Below, piece by piece: positions 8,467 to 17,245 of a stretch of DNA of 64,000 nucleotides. Under the pieces are notes generated by a model. That model was not told the DNA's origin. It was given only the letters and a program-made list of their open reading frames with translations, and did not search any database. Source of the stretch: Sphingomonas sp. SORGH_AS_0950. GTDB taxonomy: Bacteria > Pseudomonadota > Alphaproteobacteria > Sphingomonadales > Sphingomonadaceae. The position numbers were made by a program, and so were the translations under genes. Position 1 is the first letter of the stretch. Every line of letters starts with the position of its first letter. The stretch is from NCBI RefSeq assembly GCF_030818415.1, contig NZ_JAUTAE010000001.1, positions 3,622,001-3,686,000 on the forward strand, written 5' to 3'.

Positions 8467-8986
8467 ACGAACCCTCCCATGATGGAAGTAGCACATAAAC
8501 ATACCGCGCAATCGTTATGTAAGAGTATTTTTTCGCGGGTGCGAAGGTCCGCTTTACGCTCGACCCCAGGGCTGCTGAAGACGGTGCGCGACCGCGCGGC
8601 ATGGGCGGATCGCGTGCGTCACCGATGGCCAGCCGCTTTATATGTTCATCCATCAGCCAACAAAGTCGCTTATTCCGGTCTCCCGGCGGAGCCCGATCAG
8701 ATCGCGACACTCACATCAATGGGTCTTGACCTTAGAGCAAATAGCTGGATTGCATCCGGAGTGTGCGAGCCAGTCGATTTAAGCAGCTTACTTCAGCTTC
8801 CCCAATCGCGTCGTTCGCGAAAGGAAAGCCGGGCGTCAAAAATTGCTTTTATCGAAGAGATGACCCAGCGCCTGAACTTGAGAAGCGAAGGGAAGGGTGT
8901 CAACGGCCGGAAGAGGGTCTGCCAAGCCGCATTAAATCTGCGCACTTGGAACGATTGAGAGCAAAGGTAGCGGTGGGACGTACCTT
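8467..8986. other. Intergenic region upstream of the receptor operon
   Basis: About 520 bp without a convincing gene. The part next to the receptor is AT-richer (TATTTTTT near 8526) and probably holds its promoter. Short open frames here have atypical composition for this genome. No repeat of the dispersed family is present. Confidence 0.5.
8493..8520. promoter_or_regulatory. Inverted repeat upstream of receptor operon
   Basis: ACATAA (8493-8498) and TTATGT (8515-8520) are perfect 6-bp inverted arms around a 16-bp spacer, 27 bp before the receptor start. It could be the operator of the TetR protein encoded in the same operon. Six-base arms are weak evidence. Confidence 0.25.
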
Positions 8987-10165
8987 TTATTTGTTGGGCG
9001 CGTCGAAGCGCGACAACCCAAATTCGGCGAGGTCGAGGATATCGGTCTCGCCTGCCAGGCGTCGCGCGATCGCTTCGCCGATCGCCGCCGAATGTTTGAA
9101 GCCATGCCCCGAACAGGGGGAGGCGACCAGGACCCGGTCCATTGCCGGGTGATGGCCGATCGCGAAATGCGCGTCGGGCGACTGCGTGTACAGGCACGCC
9201 GCGGATCGCGCGGCATCGGGACGCACTCCGCACAGCCGTCCGGCGACATGCGCGGCGTACATCGCCGCCGCCTCATCAGGATCGACGGTGCGGCGCACCG
9301 TGTCGGGCGTCACCGGAATCGGCGGCTGTTCATTGGCGGTCTTGATCGTGCAGCCACCGTCGATCGACGGGAAGCCATAGAAGTCGCGCGTCCGATCGCC
9401 ATGCGACCAGATGAAGGTGGGTCCCCCCGCCCATGCCGCCGTCAGCGCCGGCTCCGGTTCGAGCGGGAACCAGTGCATGACTTGCCGTATCGGGGTGAGC
9501 AGCGAGGCGAAGGGTTCGCCCAGCAGCGTACCCGCCCAGCTGCCCGCCGCAACAACCACCTGCGCGGCGATGATCCGTTCGCCCCCGGCCAGTTCGATCG
9601 CGATCCCGCCCGCAATGGGATGCAGCGCCGCCACTACCTCGGCGAAGCGGCAGAGGCCGCCCGCTGCTTGGGCCAGCATCAGGTTGGTCGCGATGCAGCG
9701 CTCGACGTGCAGATAGCCGCCGCCCGGTTCGAAATAGCCATGGTCGGCGTCGCCTACCGCGAATTGCGGGAAGCGGTGGCGGATGGCATCGGCGTCGAGT
9801 TGCTCGTGATCGATGTCGAACCGCTCAGCGGCGGCGATCGTGCGGCCGAGAAAGCTGTCCGCACGATCGCCGCCGCCGCCCGCCGCCAGCACGAGGCAAC
9901 CGGGCGTGGTCAGCAGGGAGCGCCCGGTACGCGCCTCTAGATCGCGCCAGATCGCATGGCTGCGCAGCGCCAGCGGGACATAGGCCAGACCCTCGGCAAT
10001 CGCGCGGCGAGTGATGCGCGTCTCGCCGTGTGAAGACCCCTGAACGTGCGGCGGCACGAACCGGTCGATGCCGACGCAGCGGAGACCGCGCTCTGCCGCC
10101 TGCAACAAGGTTGCGCTGCCGACCGCGCCCAGCCCGACGATCGCGACATCGAATGCGGTTGCCAT
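8987..10165 (-). CDS. FAD-dependent oxidase of the sarcosine / N-methyl amino acid oxidase type
   Basis: A 392-residue flavoenzyme of the DAO family. The N-terminus has the dinucleotide-binding motif DVAIVGLGAVGSATLLQAAE. The overall pattern (RFVPPHVQGSSHGETRITR near residues 35-54, HVERC around 150, SPCSGHGFKHS around 349) matches monomeric sarcosine oxidase and N-methyltryptophan oxidase. C324 in CLYTQSPDAHF is at the position of the cysteine that binds FAD covalently in that family. Such enzymes demethylate N-methyl amino acids, or oxidise pipecolate-like secondary amines, giving H2O2. It starts 5 bp after the stop of the upstream TBDR gene, so the two are co-transcribed. The length fits the family, and it appears intact. 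Confidence 0.87.
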   Translation of the reverse strand: MATAFDVAIVGLGAVGSATLLQAAERGLRCVGIDRFVPPHVQGSSHGETRITRRAIAEGLAYVPLALRSHAIWRDLEARTGRSLLTTPGCLVLAAGGGGDRADSFLGRTIAAAERFDIDHEQLDADAIRHRFPQFAVGDADHGYFEPGGGYLHVERCIATNLMLAQAAGGLCRFAEVVAALHPIAGGIAIELAGGERIIAAQVVVAAGSWAGTLLGEPFASLLTPIRQVMHWFPLEPEPALTAAWAGGPTFIWSHGDRTRDFYGFPSIDGGCTIKTANEQPPIPVTPDTVRRTVDPDEAAAMYAAHVAGRLCGVRPDAARSAACLYTQSPDAHFAIGHHPAMDRVLVASPCSGHGFKHSAAIGEAIARRLAGETDILDLAEFGLSRFDAPNK

Positions 10166-10170
10166 GACGA

Positions 10171-12381
10171 TCAGTAGCTGTAGCCGACCGACAGGCCGAT
10201 GGTGCGCGGAATGATGACGCTGATCGCGGTGCCGCCGGCCGGGGTGGCGGCGGTGCGATAGGCGGCGCCCAGTCGCCCGCGCTGATCGGTCACGTTGCGC
10301 GCGAACAGCGTGAAGGCCAGCGGCCTGCTGCGCACGCCAGCGCGCAGATCAAGCGTGGCATAGGCGGGCAGCGTTACCCGCGGCACGCCTGCGCGCGCCT
10401 GAAACTCGGCGATGCGCCGCCCGTTATAGACCGCCGTTCCGCCGACGAAGCCGGTGACGTCGTTGCTTAGCGCCACATCCTGATCGGCCGCGACCGATCC
10501 CGCCCAGCGGGCGCTGTAGGGCAGCCGGTCCCCTTCGGTCCCGAACAGCGCGGCGGTACGGCCGGCTGGCAGGTCGCGGGTCAGCGCCGAGTCGGTCCAA
10601 GCGCCGGTCACCGCGACCGCCCCACCGTTCCACGGACGCAGATCGACGGTGGCTTCCGCGCCACGGCTGCGCGCCCGGCTGCCATTAGTGTAGAACAGAT
10701 AGCCACTGGTCGGGTCGTTGCCCGATAGCTGGACATTGGTCCAGTCGATCCAGAACAGGCTGACGTCGAACCCGATCCTGCGATCGGGGGTGAGCCCCTT
10801 CAGCCCCAGTTCGTAATTGGTGGTCCGGTCGCTATCGAACGACGGCGGCAGGCTGGGCAAATTCGTGTTGGGGCCGCCGGGGCGATAGCCTGACGCGACC
10901 CGGGCATAGGCGGTTAGATCGCGCCCGATCCGCCAGCGCGGCGACACCAGCCACGTCGCGGCGGTTTCGCGGGAGCGCTGAACATTGGCGGTAATGCCGC
11001 CGTTGAGCGGCCCGGACAGCGCCTGCCGGTACACCTGCCGGTTTTCGGCGATGCGCCCGCCGAACTGGACGTCGAACGCGGGGGTGAAGTGCCAGGTGAG
11101 CGTGCCGAATGCGGCCAGATCGCGGAAGGTCGACGGTATGTTGCCGGCATACAGGTTTGCGCTGTCGCCGCCGGCGATCGCGTCGAGGCTTTGCAACGCG
11201 ACCGTATCCTCATTGGTGTAGAAGCCGCCGATCAGCCAGTCGATCGTGCCGCCAGGCTGCGACGCCAAGCGTACTTCTTGCGTCCATTTGTCGGTATTGA
11301 TCGTGTTGCTCAAGATCGCGCGGCGGCCAGGATAGCCGAAGCGGGTCAGCACGCCGGCGAACCGGTCGGTCGAATCGGTCGGCGTATTGTATCGGCTCTC
11401 GCCATAGCCGGTGATCGAGGTCAGCTCGGCCCCGCCCAGGTCCCACGCGGCCCGCCCCTGATACAGCCGGTTGCGCACCGCATAGGGCACGGGCCGGGCC
11501 GACAGCGGCGCGGCCCAGCGGCCGAACGGCGACGATCCGTTGCCGGCAAGGAACACGGTCGGCGCGTCGGTGCCCGACAGGTCCTGCGTCAGCGCCTGCA
11601 CCGTAATGGTCAGCGCATCGACCGGTTGCGCGAACAACGCAACGCGGCCGCCCCAAACCCGTCCGCTATTGGCGTTGTCGACCTTCGATAGCGTGTTGTC
11701 GATGAACCCCGGGTCCTGCCGGTAGAAGCCGTTAACCCGCACCGCCACCCGGTCGGCGATAATTGGCACGTTCACCGATCCGCGTGCGAACGCGCCGGTA
11801 TCGCCATGCGCGATCGATTGGCTGCCAAACTCGAACGCGGCGCGGGCGCGCGACGGATCGGGAGTGGCCGTGACATATTTGATGAGGCCGCCCAGATTGT
11901 TCGCGCCGTACAGCGTCCCCTGCGGCCCGCGCAGTACCTCGATGCGTTCGAGGTTCGATGGATCGAGATCGGGGGTCAGCCGGTCGCCATAGCCTGCGAA
12001 GGACGACGATCCGAACGGCGTGTCGTCGACGGTGGTCGACACCGTCGGATTGGCCCCGCGCCCGGTGGTAATGCCGCGCAGCGCCACGGTGGTGAAGCCG
12101 CCGCCGCCGGTGTAGCTCAGTCCGGGCACGCGGTCGAAGTAATCGCGAAGCTGTGTGAGGTTCTGCCGCGTCAGGTCGGCGGCGTTGACCGCCGTCACCG
12201 ACACCGGAACGTCGATCAGCCGTTCGACCCGCTTCTGCGCGGTTACGACGATCTCGCCGGGCTCATCGGCCCGATCGGCCTCGACCGTGCGGTCGGTAAC
12301 CTGCGCGTGGGCCGCCCCGCTCCATCCGATCACCGCGATGACCGCACCCAGCGCGACGCCGTTTTTCCCGATTCCCCGCAT
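10171..12381 (-). CDS. TonB-dependent receptor
   Basis: A 736-residue outer-membrane receptor. The signal peptide is MRGIGKNGVALGAVIAVIGW then SGAAHAQ. The TonB-box region reads GEIVVTAQKR, with RLIDVPVSVTAVNAADL opening the plug. Further plug motifs are TVSTTVDDTPFGSSSF and NLERIEVLRGPQGTLYGANN. The C-terminus is IGLSVGYSY. This is the large sphingomonad receptor class annotated as used for complex carbon sources rather than iron. It is followed after 5 bp by the oxidase gene and faces the MFS/P450 pair across a promoter region containing two 18-bp palindromes, the first 38 bp upstream of its start codon. The natural ligand is presumably the substrate of the P450/oxidase pair. Confidence 0.92.
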   Translation of the reverse strand: MRGIGKNGVALGAVIAVIGWSGAAHAQVTDRTVEADRADEPGEIVVTAQKRVERLIDVPVSVTAVNAADLTRQNLTQLRDYFDRVPGLSYTGGGGFTTVALRGITTGRGANPTVSTTVDDTPFGSSSFAGYGDRLTPDLDPSNLERIEVLRGPQGTLYGANNLGGLIKYVTATPDPSRARAAFEFGSQSIAHGDTGAFARGSVNVPIIADRVAVRVNGFYRQDPGFIDNTLSKVDNANSGRVWGGRVALFAQPVDALTITVQALTQDLSGTDAPTVFLAGNGSSPFGRWAAPLSARPVPYAVRNRLYQGRAAWDLGGAELTSITGYGESRYNTPTDSTDRFAGVLTRFGYPGRRAILSNTINTDKWTQEVRLASQPGGTIDWLIGGFYTNEDTVALQSLDAIAGGDSANLYAGNIPSTFRDLAAFGTLTWHFTPAFDVQFGGRIAENRQVYRQALSGPLNGGITANVQRSRETAATWLVSPRWRIGRDLTAYARVASGYRPGGPNTNLPSLPPSFDSDRTTNYELGLKGLTPDRRIGFDVSLFWIDWTNVQLSGNDPTSGYLFYTNGSRARSRGAEATVDLRPWNGGAVAVTGAWTDSALTRDLPAGRTAALFGTEGDRLPYSARWAGSVAADQDVALSNDVTGFVGGTAVYNGRRIAEFQARAGVPRVTLPAYATLDLRAGVRSRPLAFTLFARNVTDQRGRLGAAYRTAATPAGGTAISVIIPRTIGLSVGYSY

Positions 12382-12418
12382 AGCCCACCCTGTCGTTACC
12401 GTTGCTTAACAAGCAGCA

Positions 12419-12436
12419 CGATACAGGGGTGTATCG
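12419..12436. promoter_or_regulatory. 18-bp palindromic operator, receptor side
   Basis: CGATACAGGGGTGTATCG: perfect 7-bp arms CGATACA / TGTATCG around a 4-bp centre. A second copy with the same arms lies at 12497-12514. Size and symmetry fit a TetR-family binding site. Confidence 0.75.
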
Positions 12437-12496
12437 TCAACACACACGATTCTGATGGGGATTAAAGCTAAGCTATTCGCCAGTTTTGGTTCGCCC

Positions 12497-12514
12497 GATA
12501 CAACTGTGTATCGT
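12497..12514. promoter_or_regulatory. 18-bp palindromic operator, transporter side
   Basis: CGATACAACTGTGTATCG: the same 7-bp arms as the copy at 12419, with a different centre. It ends 19 bp before the MFS start codon. The two sites are 78 bp apart, centre to centre, and one covers each arm of the divergent promoter. Confidence 0.75.
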
Positions 12515-12533
12515 CGCAACGATGGAAGGTAGG

Positions 12534-13700
12534 ATGGTTTCCGGTCCGGCACGTCGCCACCCGCTCAGATTCTGGGCTGGGCTGGCCTCGCGCGACTGGG
12601 CGGCGGTGGCGGTCGCGCTGATTGCCGTGACCCTACCCGACGTCATGCCGGTAATGGTCGCCGCGCTGCAGCGGCAGTTCGAGATCGGGCCGGAGGCAGC
12701 GGGAGCCGTCGTCTCGGCGAACATGGGCAGCATCCTGCTGGCGACGGCGTTCGCGCCGCTGCTGCTGGCACGGGCGGGCGAACGCACGCTGCTCCATGTC
12801 GGCTTGGCGGTGATGGTCGCGGGCAACATCGTGACGATCTTCGTCGTCGACTATGCGGTGCTGATCGGCGTGCGCGCGGTGTCGGGGCTGGGGGAGGGAC
12901 TGGCCTGCGCCGTCGCCTATGGCCTGATGGCACGTTCTGCGCGACCCGGGGTGTCGGTCAGCCTCTATGCCGCTGGGCAGAATGTGATCGCGGCGGGCGG
13001 CATGGCGTTGTTGACGCTGATGATCGCGGCGCATGGTCCGGCGATCTTCTATATCGCGGTCTCGGTCGTGGCACTGCCCGCACTAATGCTGGTGCCGATC
13101 GCGACGCGCGACGCTCCGCCCCGGGCGATCGCCGACTTGCGCCGACCAGTGCCGATGGCGGGAATCAAGCCGCTGGTCGCGATCTTCCTCGTATTCACTG
13201 GCATGGGCCTGAGCTGGACCTTCCTCGAACGGATCGGCAGTGCGCACGCGTTGACGACGGCGGGCATTGCGACGTTGCTGTCGCTGGCAGCGTCGGCGGG
13301 GATGGTCGGACCGCTGCTGGCGGCGCTGGTCGCCGACGGCCTGCGCTTTCGTCCGGTGCTGCTGGCGGTGGCGGTAGCGATGATATTGGCTGCGATCGGG
13401 CTGGGGATCGGCGGCACCCCGCTGGTAACGATCGGTGCGGCCTGCCTGCTGCGCTTCATTTGGGCGTTCGTCTATCCGTTTCTCTTCCGGCTAATGGCCG
13501 AGCGCGAGCCGAGCGGCCGCGCCGCGACCGTCACTCCACTGGCGACGGCAGCGGCCTCGACGATCGCGCCGCTGCTGGGCGGGGCGCTGCTCGAAAGGAT
13601 AGGGCTCGCCGCGCTGCTCTGCGGATCGGCGGCGCTGGCGCTGGCCGGGCTGCTGCTGGCGCTGGGGATTGCACCGCAACTTCGAAGGTCTTTCGCATGA
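12534..13700 (+). CDS. MFS transporter
   Basis: A 388-residue major facilitator protein with about 12 membrane helices (for example AAVAVALIAVTLPDVMPVMV and LLATAFAPLLLA). The ATG at 12534 is chosen because GGAAGG lies directly upstream; an open frame reaching back to 12486 would run through the palindromic operator. The stop overlaps the P450 start (ATGA at 13697-13700), so the two are translationally coupled. The family does not tell import from export. With a TBDR on the divergent arm, uptake of the P450 substrate through the inner membrane is the simplest reading. Confidence 0.87.
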   Translation: MVSGPARRHPLRFWAGLASRDWAAVAVALIAVTLPDVMPVMVAALQRQFEIGPEAAGAVVSANMGSILLATAFAPLLLARAGERTLLHVGLAVMVAGNIVTIFVVDYAVLIGVRAVSGLGEGLACAVAYGLMARSARPGVSVSLYAAGQNVIAAGGMALLTLMIAAHGPAIFYIAVSVVALPALMLVPIATRDAPPRAIADLRRPVPMAGIKPLVAIFLVFTGMGLSWTFLERIGSAHALTTAGIATLLSLAASAGMVGPLLAALVADGLRFRPVLLAVAVAMILAAIGLGIGGTPLVTIGAACLLRFIWAFVYPFLFRLMAEREPSGRAATVTPLATAAASTIAPLLGGALLERIGLAALLCGSAALALAGLLLALGIAPQLRRSFA

Positions 13701-14929
13701 CCGATGCCCCCTGGTCGTACGACCTCCCCTGGCCCATTGACCTGCCGCCGTTCGATCCGTTCGACTTGGCGATCCAGGCCGATCCGTTCCGCCACTATGC
13801 ATGGCTGCGGACCAACGCCCCCATAGTGCGCGCCGGGCGCCCCGATGCGCCGATCTATTTCGTCAGCCGTTACGACGACGTCCTTGCCGGGTTGAAGGAT
13901 GCGGCGACGTTCGTCTCCACGCCGCCGGGCGGCGCGATCATTCCCGGCCTGCTGCTGATGCTCGATCCGCCGCTGCACGGGCCGATGCGACAGACGATCG
14001 GCCGAGCATTCGGTCCGCGCGCGGTGAACACGATCGAGGACCGGGTGCGGACGTTAGTAGCGACGCACTGGGACCGGTTCCTCGTTAGCGGTGGCGGAGA
14101 TGCGGCGGCGGGTTTCGCGACGCCTCTGACCATGGGTGTCATCGCGACCGTGCTGGGCATCACCATCGACGATGCCGCGCAGATGCGCGACTGGACCAAC
14201 TCCGCCGTCGATTTCATCGCCACGCGCATCCGGGGCGTCGTCAATCCCCATGCCAGCGTCGACAGCTATGCCGCCATGCGCGCGTTCATGGCCGATGCGA
14301 TGGACCGTGCCGCCGGCGATCGCGCCGCCGGGCGCGGTCGAGATACGGTGATCGATGCGCTGGCCGTGTTGCGCGACGAAAGGGCGCTGACTCCCGATGA
14401 GGCTAACGGTTTCGCCTGTCTGTTGTTCATGGCGGGCCATGAGACGACAACGCTATTGTCGGTAAATTGCATCGACCAGTTGGCGCGCGATCCGGCGGCG
14501 CTGTGGTGGTTGCGGGCAGGGGGCAGTCCGGCAGCCTTCGTCGACGAGATGTTGCGCCATCGCCCCTCGGTCCACCGCGTCACTCGCTATGCCGCGCGGG
14601 CGACGATGATCGCGGGGCATGCCGTGCCGGCGGGTGCGCCGGTCCGATTTTTGATCGCATCGGCCAACCGCGACATGACGCGTTTTGCCGATCCCGAACG
14701 CTTCGACCCGGACCGGCGCGGATCACCGCATGCCGGGTTCGGGTTCGGCATGCATATCTGCATGGGGTCGTGGCTCGCGCGCCTCGAATTGCGGCTGATG
14801 CTGGAGCATATCGCGGCCACCACCGGATCGATCGTGGCAAGCGGCGAACGAATCCCGGTGACTGGCGGGGCGTTCGCGACGAGCGGCTTGACCCGGCTAG
14901 ACCTGTCGGTCAGTCCGCGGTCGGTATGA
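13697..14929 (+). CDS. Cytochrome P450
   Basis: A 410-residue soluble bacterial P450. All hallmarks are present: the I-helix oxygen-activation motif AGHETT at residues 246-251, the K-helix ExxR as EMLR at 284-287, and the haem-binding loop FGFGMHICMG with the thiolate ligand C355. The start at 13697 (MTDAPWSYDLPW) overlaps the MFS stop; the open frame extending further upstream is a shadow of the MFS gene. Class I bacterial P450s hydroxylate or demethylate small molecules using ferredoxin and reductase partners, none of which is encoded nearby. Together with the N-methyl amino acid oxidase-like enzyme, an oxidative demethylation or ring-oxidation pathway is plausible but unproven. Its 3' end overlaps the convergent TetR gene by 20 bp. 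Confidence 0.95.
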   Translation: MTDAPWSYDLPWPIDLPPFDPFDLAIQADPFRHYAWLRTNAPIVRAGRPDAPIYFVSRYDDVLAGLKDAATFVSTPPGGAIIPGLLLMLDPPLHGPMRQTIGRAFGPRAVNTIEDRVRTLVATHWDRFLVSGGGDAAAGFATPLTMGVIATVLGITIDDAAQMRDWTNSAVDFIATRIRGVVNPHASVDSYAAMRAFMADAMDRAAGDRAAGRGRDTVIDALAVLRDERALTPDEANGFACLLFMAGHETTTLLSVNCIDQLARDPAALWWLRAGGSPAAFVDEMLRHRPSVHRVTRYAARATMIAGHAVPAGAPVRFLIASANRDMTRFADPERFDPDRRGSPHAGFGFGMHICMGSWLARLELRLMLEHIAATTGSIVASGERIPVTGGAFATSGLTRLDLSVSPRSV

Positions 14930-15503
14930 TCCGGCCCAGCGGCCCGGTCAGTGCCTTGATATAGAGCGGAGTAAGTTCGCTGCGGCGGACATCGTCGCGT
15001 TGCGCATCCAGCGCGTAATAGCCGACCTGATGATAATAGGTGATACGTGCCCGCACCAGCGCTTCGTCCGCGCCATAGCCATAGTCGAGGAACAGCCCGC
15101 ACAGCGCACCGATCCGCTGGTCGTCCACCGCATGGACGACGGCGCGCACCGCTGCATCACCCCGCGCCCATTCGCGTACTGCCGCGTCATAGGCCGAGCT
15201 GAACCCCTGTTCGTCAACCCAAAGCCGGGCGAGACGCGCGAACCGCGTGTCGGGATCGTCCGGCCCGTCGAGCGCCGCCAGCATCGGTGCGGTATTGGTC
15301 TCGCGCCAGTCATCGAGTAACGCCGCGAGCAATTCCGCATGGCTGCTGAACCGCCAGTAGAACCCGCCACGCGTCACCCCACATTCGCGGGCGAGCCGAT
15401 CGATCTTGACGGCGTGAATCCCGTCACGGATCAACATCGCCCGCGCCGACTCTAGCCATGCGCGCGTAGACAATTTGGCAGCGGGGGTGATTGTATCGGG
15501 CAT
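14910..15503 (-). CDS. TetR family transcriptional regulator
   Basis: A 197-residue TetR protein. The start MPDTITPAAK (15503) follows GGAGA at suitable spacing; an ATG four codons earlier is possible. The helix-turn-helix reads VKIDRLARECGVTRGGFYWR and is followed by FSSHAELLAALL. Its 3' end overlaps the P450 gene tail to tail by 20 bp. It is the only regulator in the cluster, so it is the likely owner of the two CGATACA-N4-TGTATCG palindromes at 12419 and 12497. A TGTATCGGGCATGAC half-site-like stretch lies at its own start codon, which might allow weak autoregulation. The inducer is unknown. Confidence 0.88.
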   Translation of the reverse strand: MPDTITPAAKLSTRAWLESARAMLIRDGIHAVKIDRLARECGVTRGGFYWRFSSHAELLAALLDDWRETNTAPMLAALDGPDDPDTRFARLARLWVDEQGFSSAYDAAVREWARGDAAVRAVVHAVDDQRIGALCGLFLDYGYGADEALVRARITYYHQVGYYALDAQRDDVRRSELTPLYIKALTGPLGRIIPTAD

Positions 15504-15759
15504 GACTTTCTCCAACCCGTTTTTCCGAACTTTCTCAAGTTTCTCGTGAGGCGGTCTCTATTGCCTCCTTCGCAACCGACCGCGTCGGGGGCCTGCCGAA
15601 GATTCAATGGCGAGTGATCAATGACTGATAGTGGACGTGTCGGCATGCGCCGTCGTTGCGGTTCAACCTATCAAGGACAATTCCGTTGGCCGGGGGGTGG
15701 TCACCAGGATGAGCAGCCCCCACCGGGTGGTCCGGGTTGATTGTTAGAGCAAATTCCGA

Positions 15760-16401
15760 TCAGTCTGCATCGTAACCGGCAGCGGCGAAGTAGTTGGCGC
15801 ACTCGGCATGCGTGAACGTGTCGATGGCGGCACCGATGGCGCGGTACAGGTCGTCGCGGGTGCGGGCGGCGGCTTTGCGCAGGAGCGCCTTGAGCTTGGC
15901 GAAGGCGTTTTCGATCGGGTTGAAGTCGGGCGAGTAAGGCGGAAGGAAAAGCAGCCGGGCACCCCTTGCCTCGATCGCCATGCGTGCCACGACGCTCTTG
16001 TGGGCGGGCAGGTTGTCGAGGATCACCACGTCGCCGGGCTTCAGCGTCGGGGCGAGTGCGCGGGCGCCCCAGGCTGCGAACCATGCCCCCGTCATGGGTC
16101 CGTCGATGACGAGCGGCGCGGTCATGCCCGAGAGCCGCAAGCCTCCGACGAACGTTGTCGTCTTCCAGTGACCGTGCGGCACGGCCATGCGCAGCCGTTG
16201 CCCGCGCGGCGCGCGTCCGTAGCGGCGCGCCATCTTCGTGCTGGCACCGGTTTCGTCGACGAAGACCAGCGTTTGCGGATCGAGGTCGAGCTGGCCATCG
16301 AACCAGGCCTCGCGCGCGCTCAGGACGTCGGGGCGGTCCTGCTCCTGTGCATGGCCGGTCTTTTTTTGCGCGTGTGCCCGTGGCGCGCGAAGAAGCGCCA
16401 C
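15760..16401 (-). CDS. IS630 transposase, catalytic part (OrfB)
   Basis: Encodes the DDE_3 catalytic domain: TLVFVDETGASTKMARRYGR with the first aspartate, VILDNLPAHKS with the second, and PYSPDFNPIENAFAKLK with the glutamate. It has no ribosome-binding site of its own and lies in the -1 frame relative to the upstream frame. The two are probably read as one protein by slippage on the A7 run near 16362, where both frames pass through lysines (RKKRP in one, AQKKTGH in the other). Confidence 0.88.
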   Translation of the reverse strand: MALLRAPRAHAQKKTGHAQEQDRPDVLSAREAWFDGQLDLDPQTLVFVDETGASTKMARRYGRAPRGQRLRMAVPHGHWKTTTFVGGLRLSGMTAPLVIDGPMTGAWFAAWGARALAPTLKPGDVVILDNLPAHKSVVARMAIEARGARLLFLPPYSPDFNPIENAFAKLKALLRKAAARTRDDLYRAIGAAIDTFTHAECANYFAAAGYDAD

Positions 16402-16706
16402 AGCGTCGATACCGCCACCGCAACCCCCTCAGCGGCCAGTGCCGCGCGCAACTCAGCAAGCGTGATGTCGGGAGCCGCCTCGTACAGCGCCCAGATGCGC
16501 GCCGCCTTGGCCTCCGTTGCGACCGAGCGCATGTCACCTCCCTGCGGCTTGGCCACGGGCTTCCCCTGATCGCGCTGAAGCGCCGCCCACCGCACCGCAC
16601 TGGCCGCGCTCACCCCGAACCGTGCTGCTGCCGCCCGGCGTGACATGCCTCCCAAAATCGCACCAACCACCCGCTCGCGCAGGTCCATCGACAATGGCTT
16701 GCCCAT
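16320..16706 (-). CDS. IS630 transposase, DNA-binding part (OrfA)
   Basis: Starts MGKPLSMDLRERVVGAILGG and contains a winged-helix DNA-binding region (SRRAAAARFGVSAASAVRWA and ITLAELRAALAAEGVAVAVS). Read alone it ends at residue 128 in out-of-frame sequence; a -1 shift on CAAAAAAAG continues it into the catalytic part to give a protein of about 310 residues, normal for IS630. Confidence 0.87.
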   Translation of the reverse strand: MGKPLSMDLRERVVGAILGGMSRRAAAARFGVSAASAVRWAALQRDQGKPVAKPQGGDMRSVATEAKAARIWALYEAAPDITLAELRAALAAEGVAVAVSTLWRFFARHGHTRKKRPAMHRSRTAPTS

Positions 16707-16797
16707 CTGACCGGCCTCCCGTCACCGGTGACGATCATGAATCAGACTTCAAGCCGCTTGGGAATCCCTACTCGATTCACGACGCTCGGAATTTGCT

Positions 16798-17142
16798 CTA
16801 GTTGCCTGCTCGTTCAAGGAGATCGTTTAGCTGTTCCAGCTTGGTAAGTGGCATGTGCCGCATCGCCTTGCCGGTCCCCCGAAGCTTGGCGAGAGGGTCT
16901 GCCAGTTCGGCACCTCGATAGAAGGCGAGGTTCACATGGTCCTTGTAGGGGAGGGCGCAGGCATAAGCCTCGCTCATCTTCTTGGGACCCCAGCCCCAAC
17001 TCACAGCCCGATCGCCTGGCCGTGCCACCTCGACAAGATCGGGATGCAGCTCGAAGGCCAAGGCCCGTAACGCGCGCAGCAGCGTTTCATGCTGGGGTTC
17101 CAGCGATACGACCTGTTCGAACGTGCCGATTGCTTCTCCCAT
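16798..17142 (-). CDS. DUF1801 domain protein, 3' end altered by IS630
   Basis: A 114-residue cytosolic protein with the DUF1801 (YdhG-like) pattern: LRALAFELHPDLVEVARPGD, RAVSWGWGPKKMSEAYACAL, HVNLAFYRGAELADP and LRGTGKAMRHMPLTKLEQLN. Function of the family is not established. Its stop codon TAG (16798-16800) is the outer TA plus G of the IS630 terminal repeat, so the element landed in the last codons of the gene and replaced the natural end. The family core is complete, so the protein may still fold. It may therefore have lost a few C-terminal residues. Confidence 0.75.
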   Translation of the reverse strand: MGEAIGTFEQVVSLEPQHETLLRALRALAFELHPDLVEVARPGDRAVSWGWGPKKMSEAYACALPYKDHVNLAFYRGAELADPLAKLRGTGKAMRHMPLTKLEQLNDLLERAGN

Positions 17143-17245
17143 GCGGAAGAAATGCCAAGCTCTTACCGCGCCTGCAATCGGTCTCGTTCTTCCTCTCGAA
17201 ATCGATCAAGTTTCGAGAATGCTCGGACTACGGCCTTCATCGATT

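Larger units (their letters stand above)
15745..16800 (-). mobile_element. Complete IS630-type element
   Basis: A 1056-bp element bounded by perfect 14-bp inverted repeats TAGAGCAAATTCCG (15745-15758) and CGGAATTTGCTCTA (16787-16800). The outermost TA at each end is the expected IS630 target dinucleotide. Two overlapping transposase frames are joined at an A7 run. The right end supplies the stop codon of the neighbouring DUF1801 gene. The last 155 bp recur unchanged at 2243-2397. Confidence 0.93.

Noticed and set aside
13460..13696. N-terminal extension of the P450 frame
   Set aside because: It overlaps the MFS gene in another frame; the P450 starts at the ATGA overlap at 13697 with a normal N-terminus.
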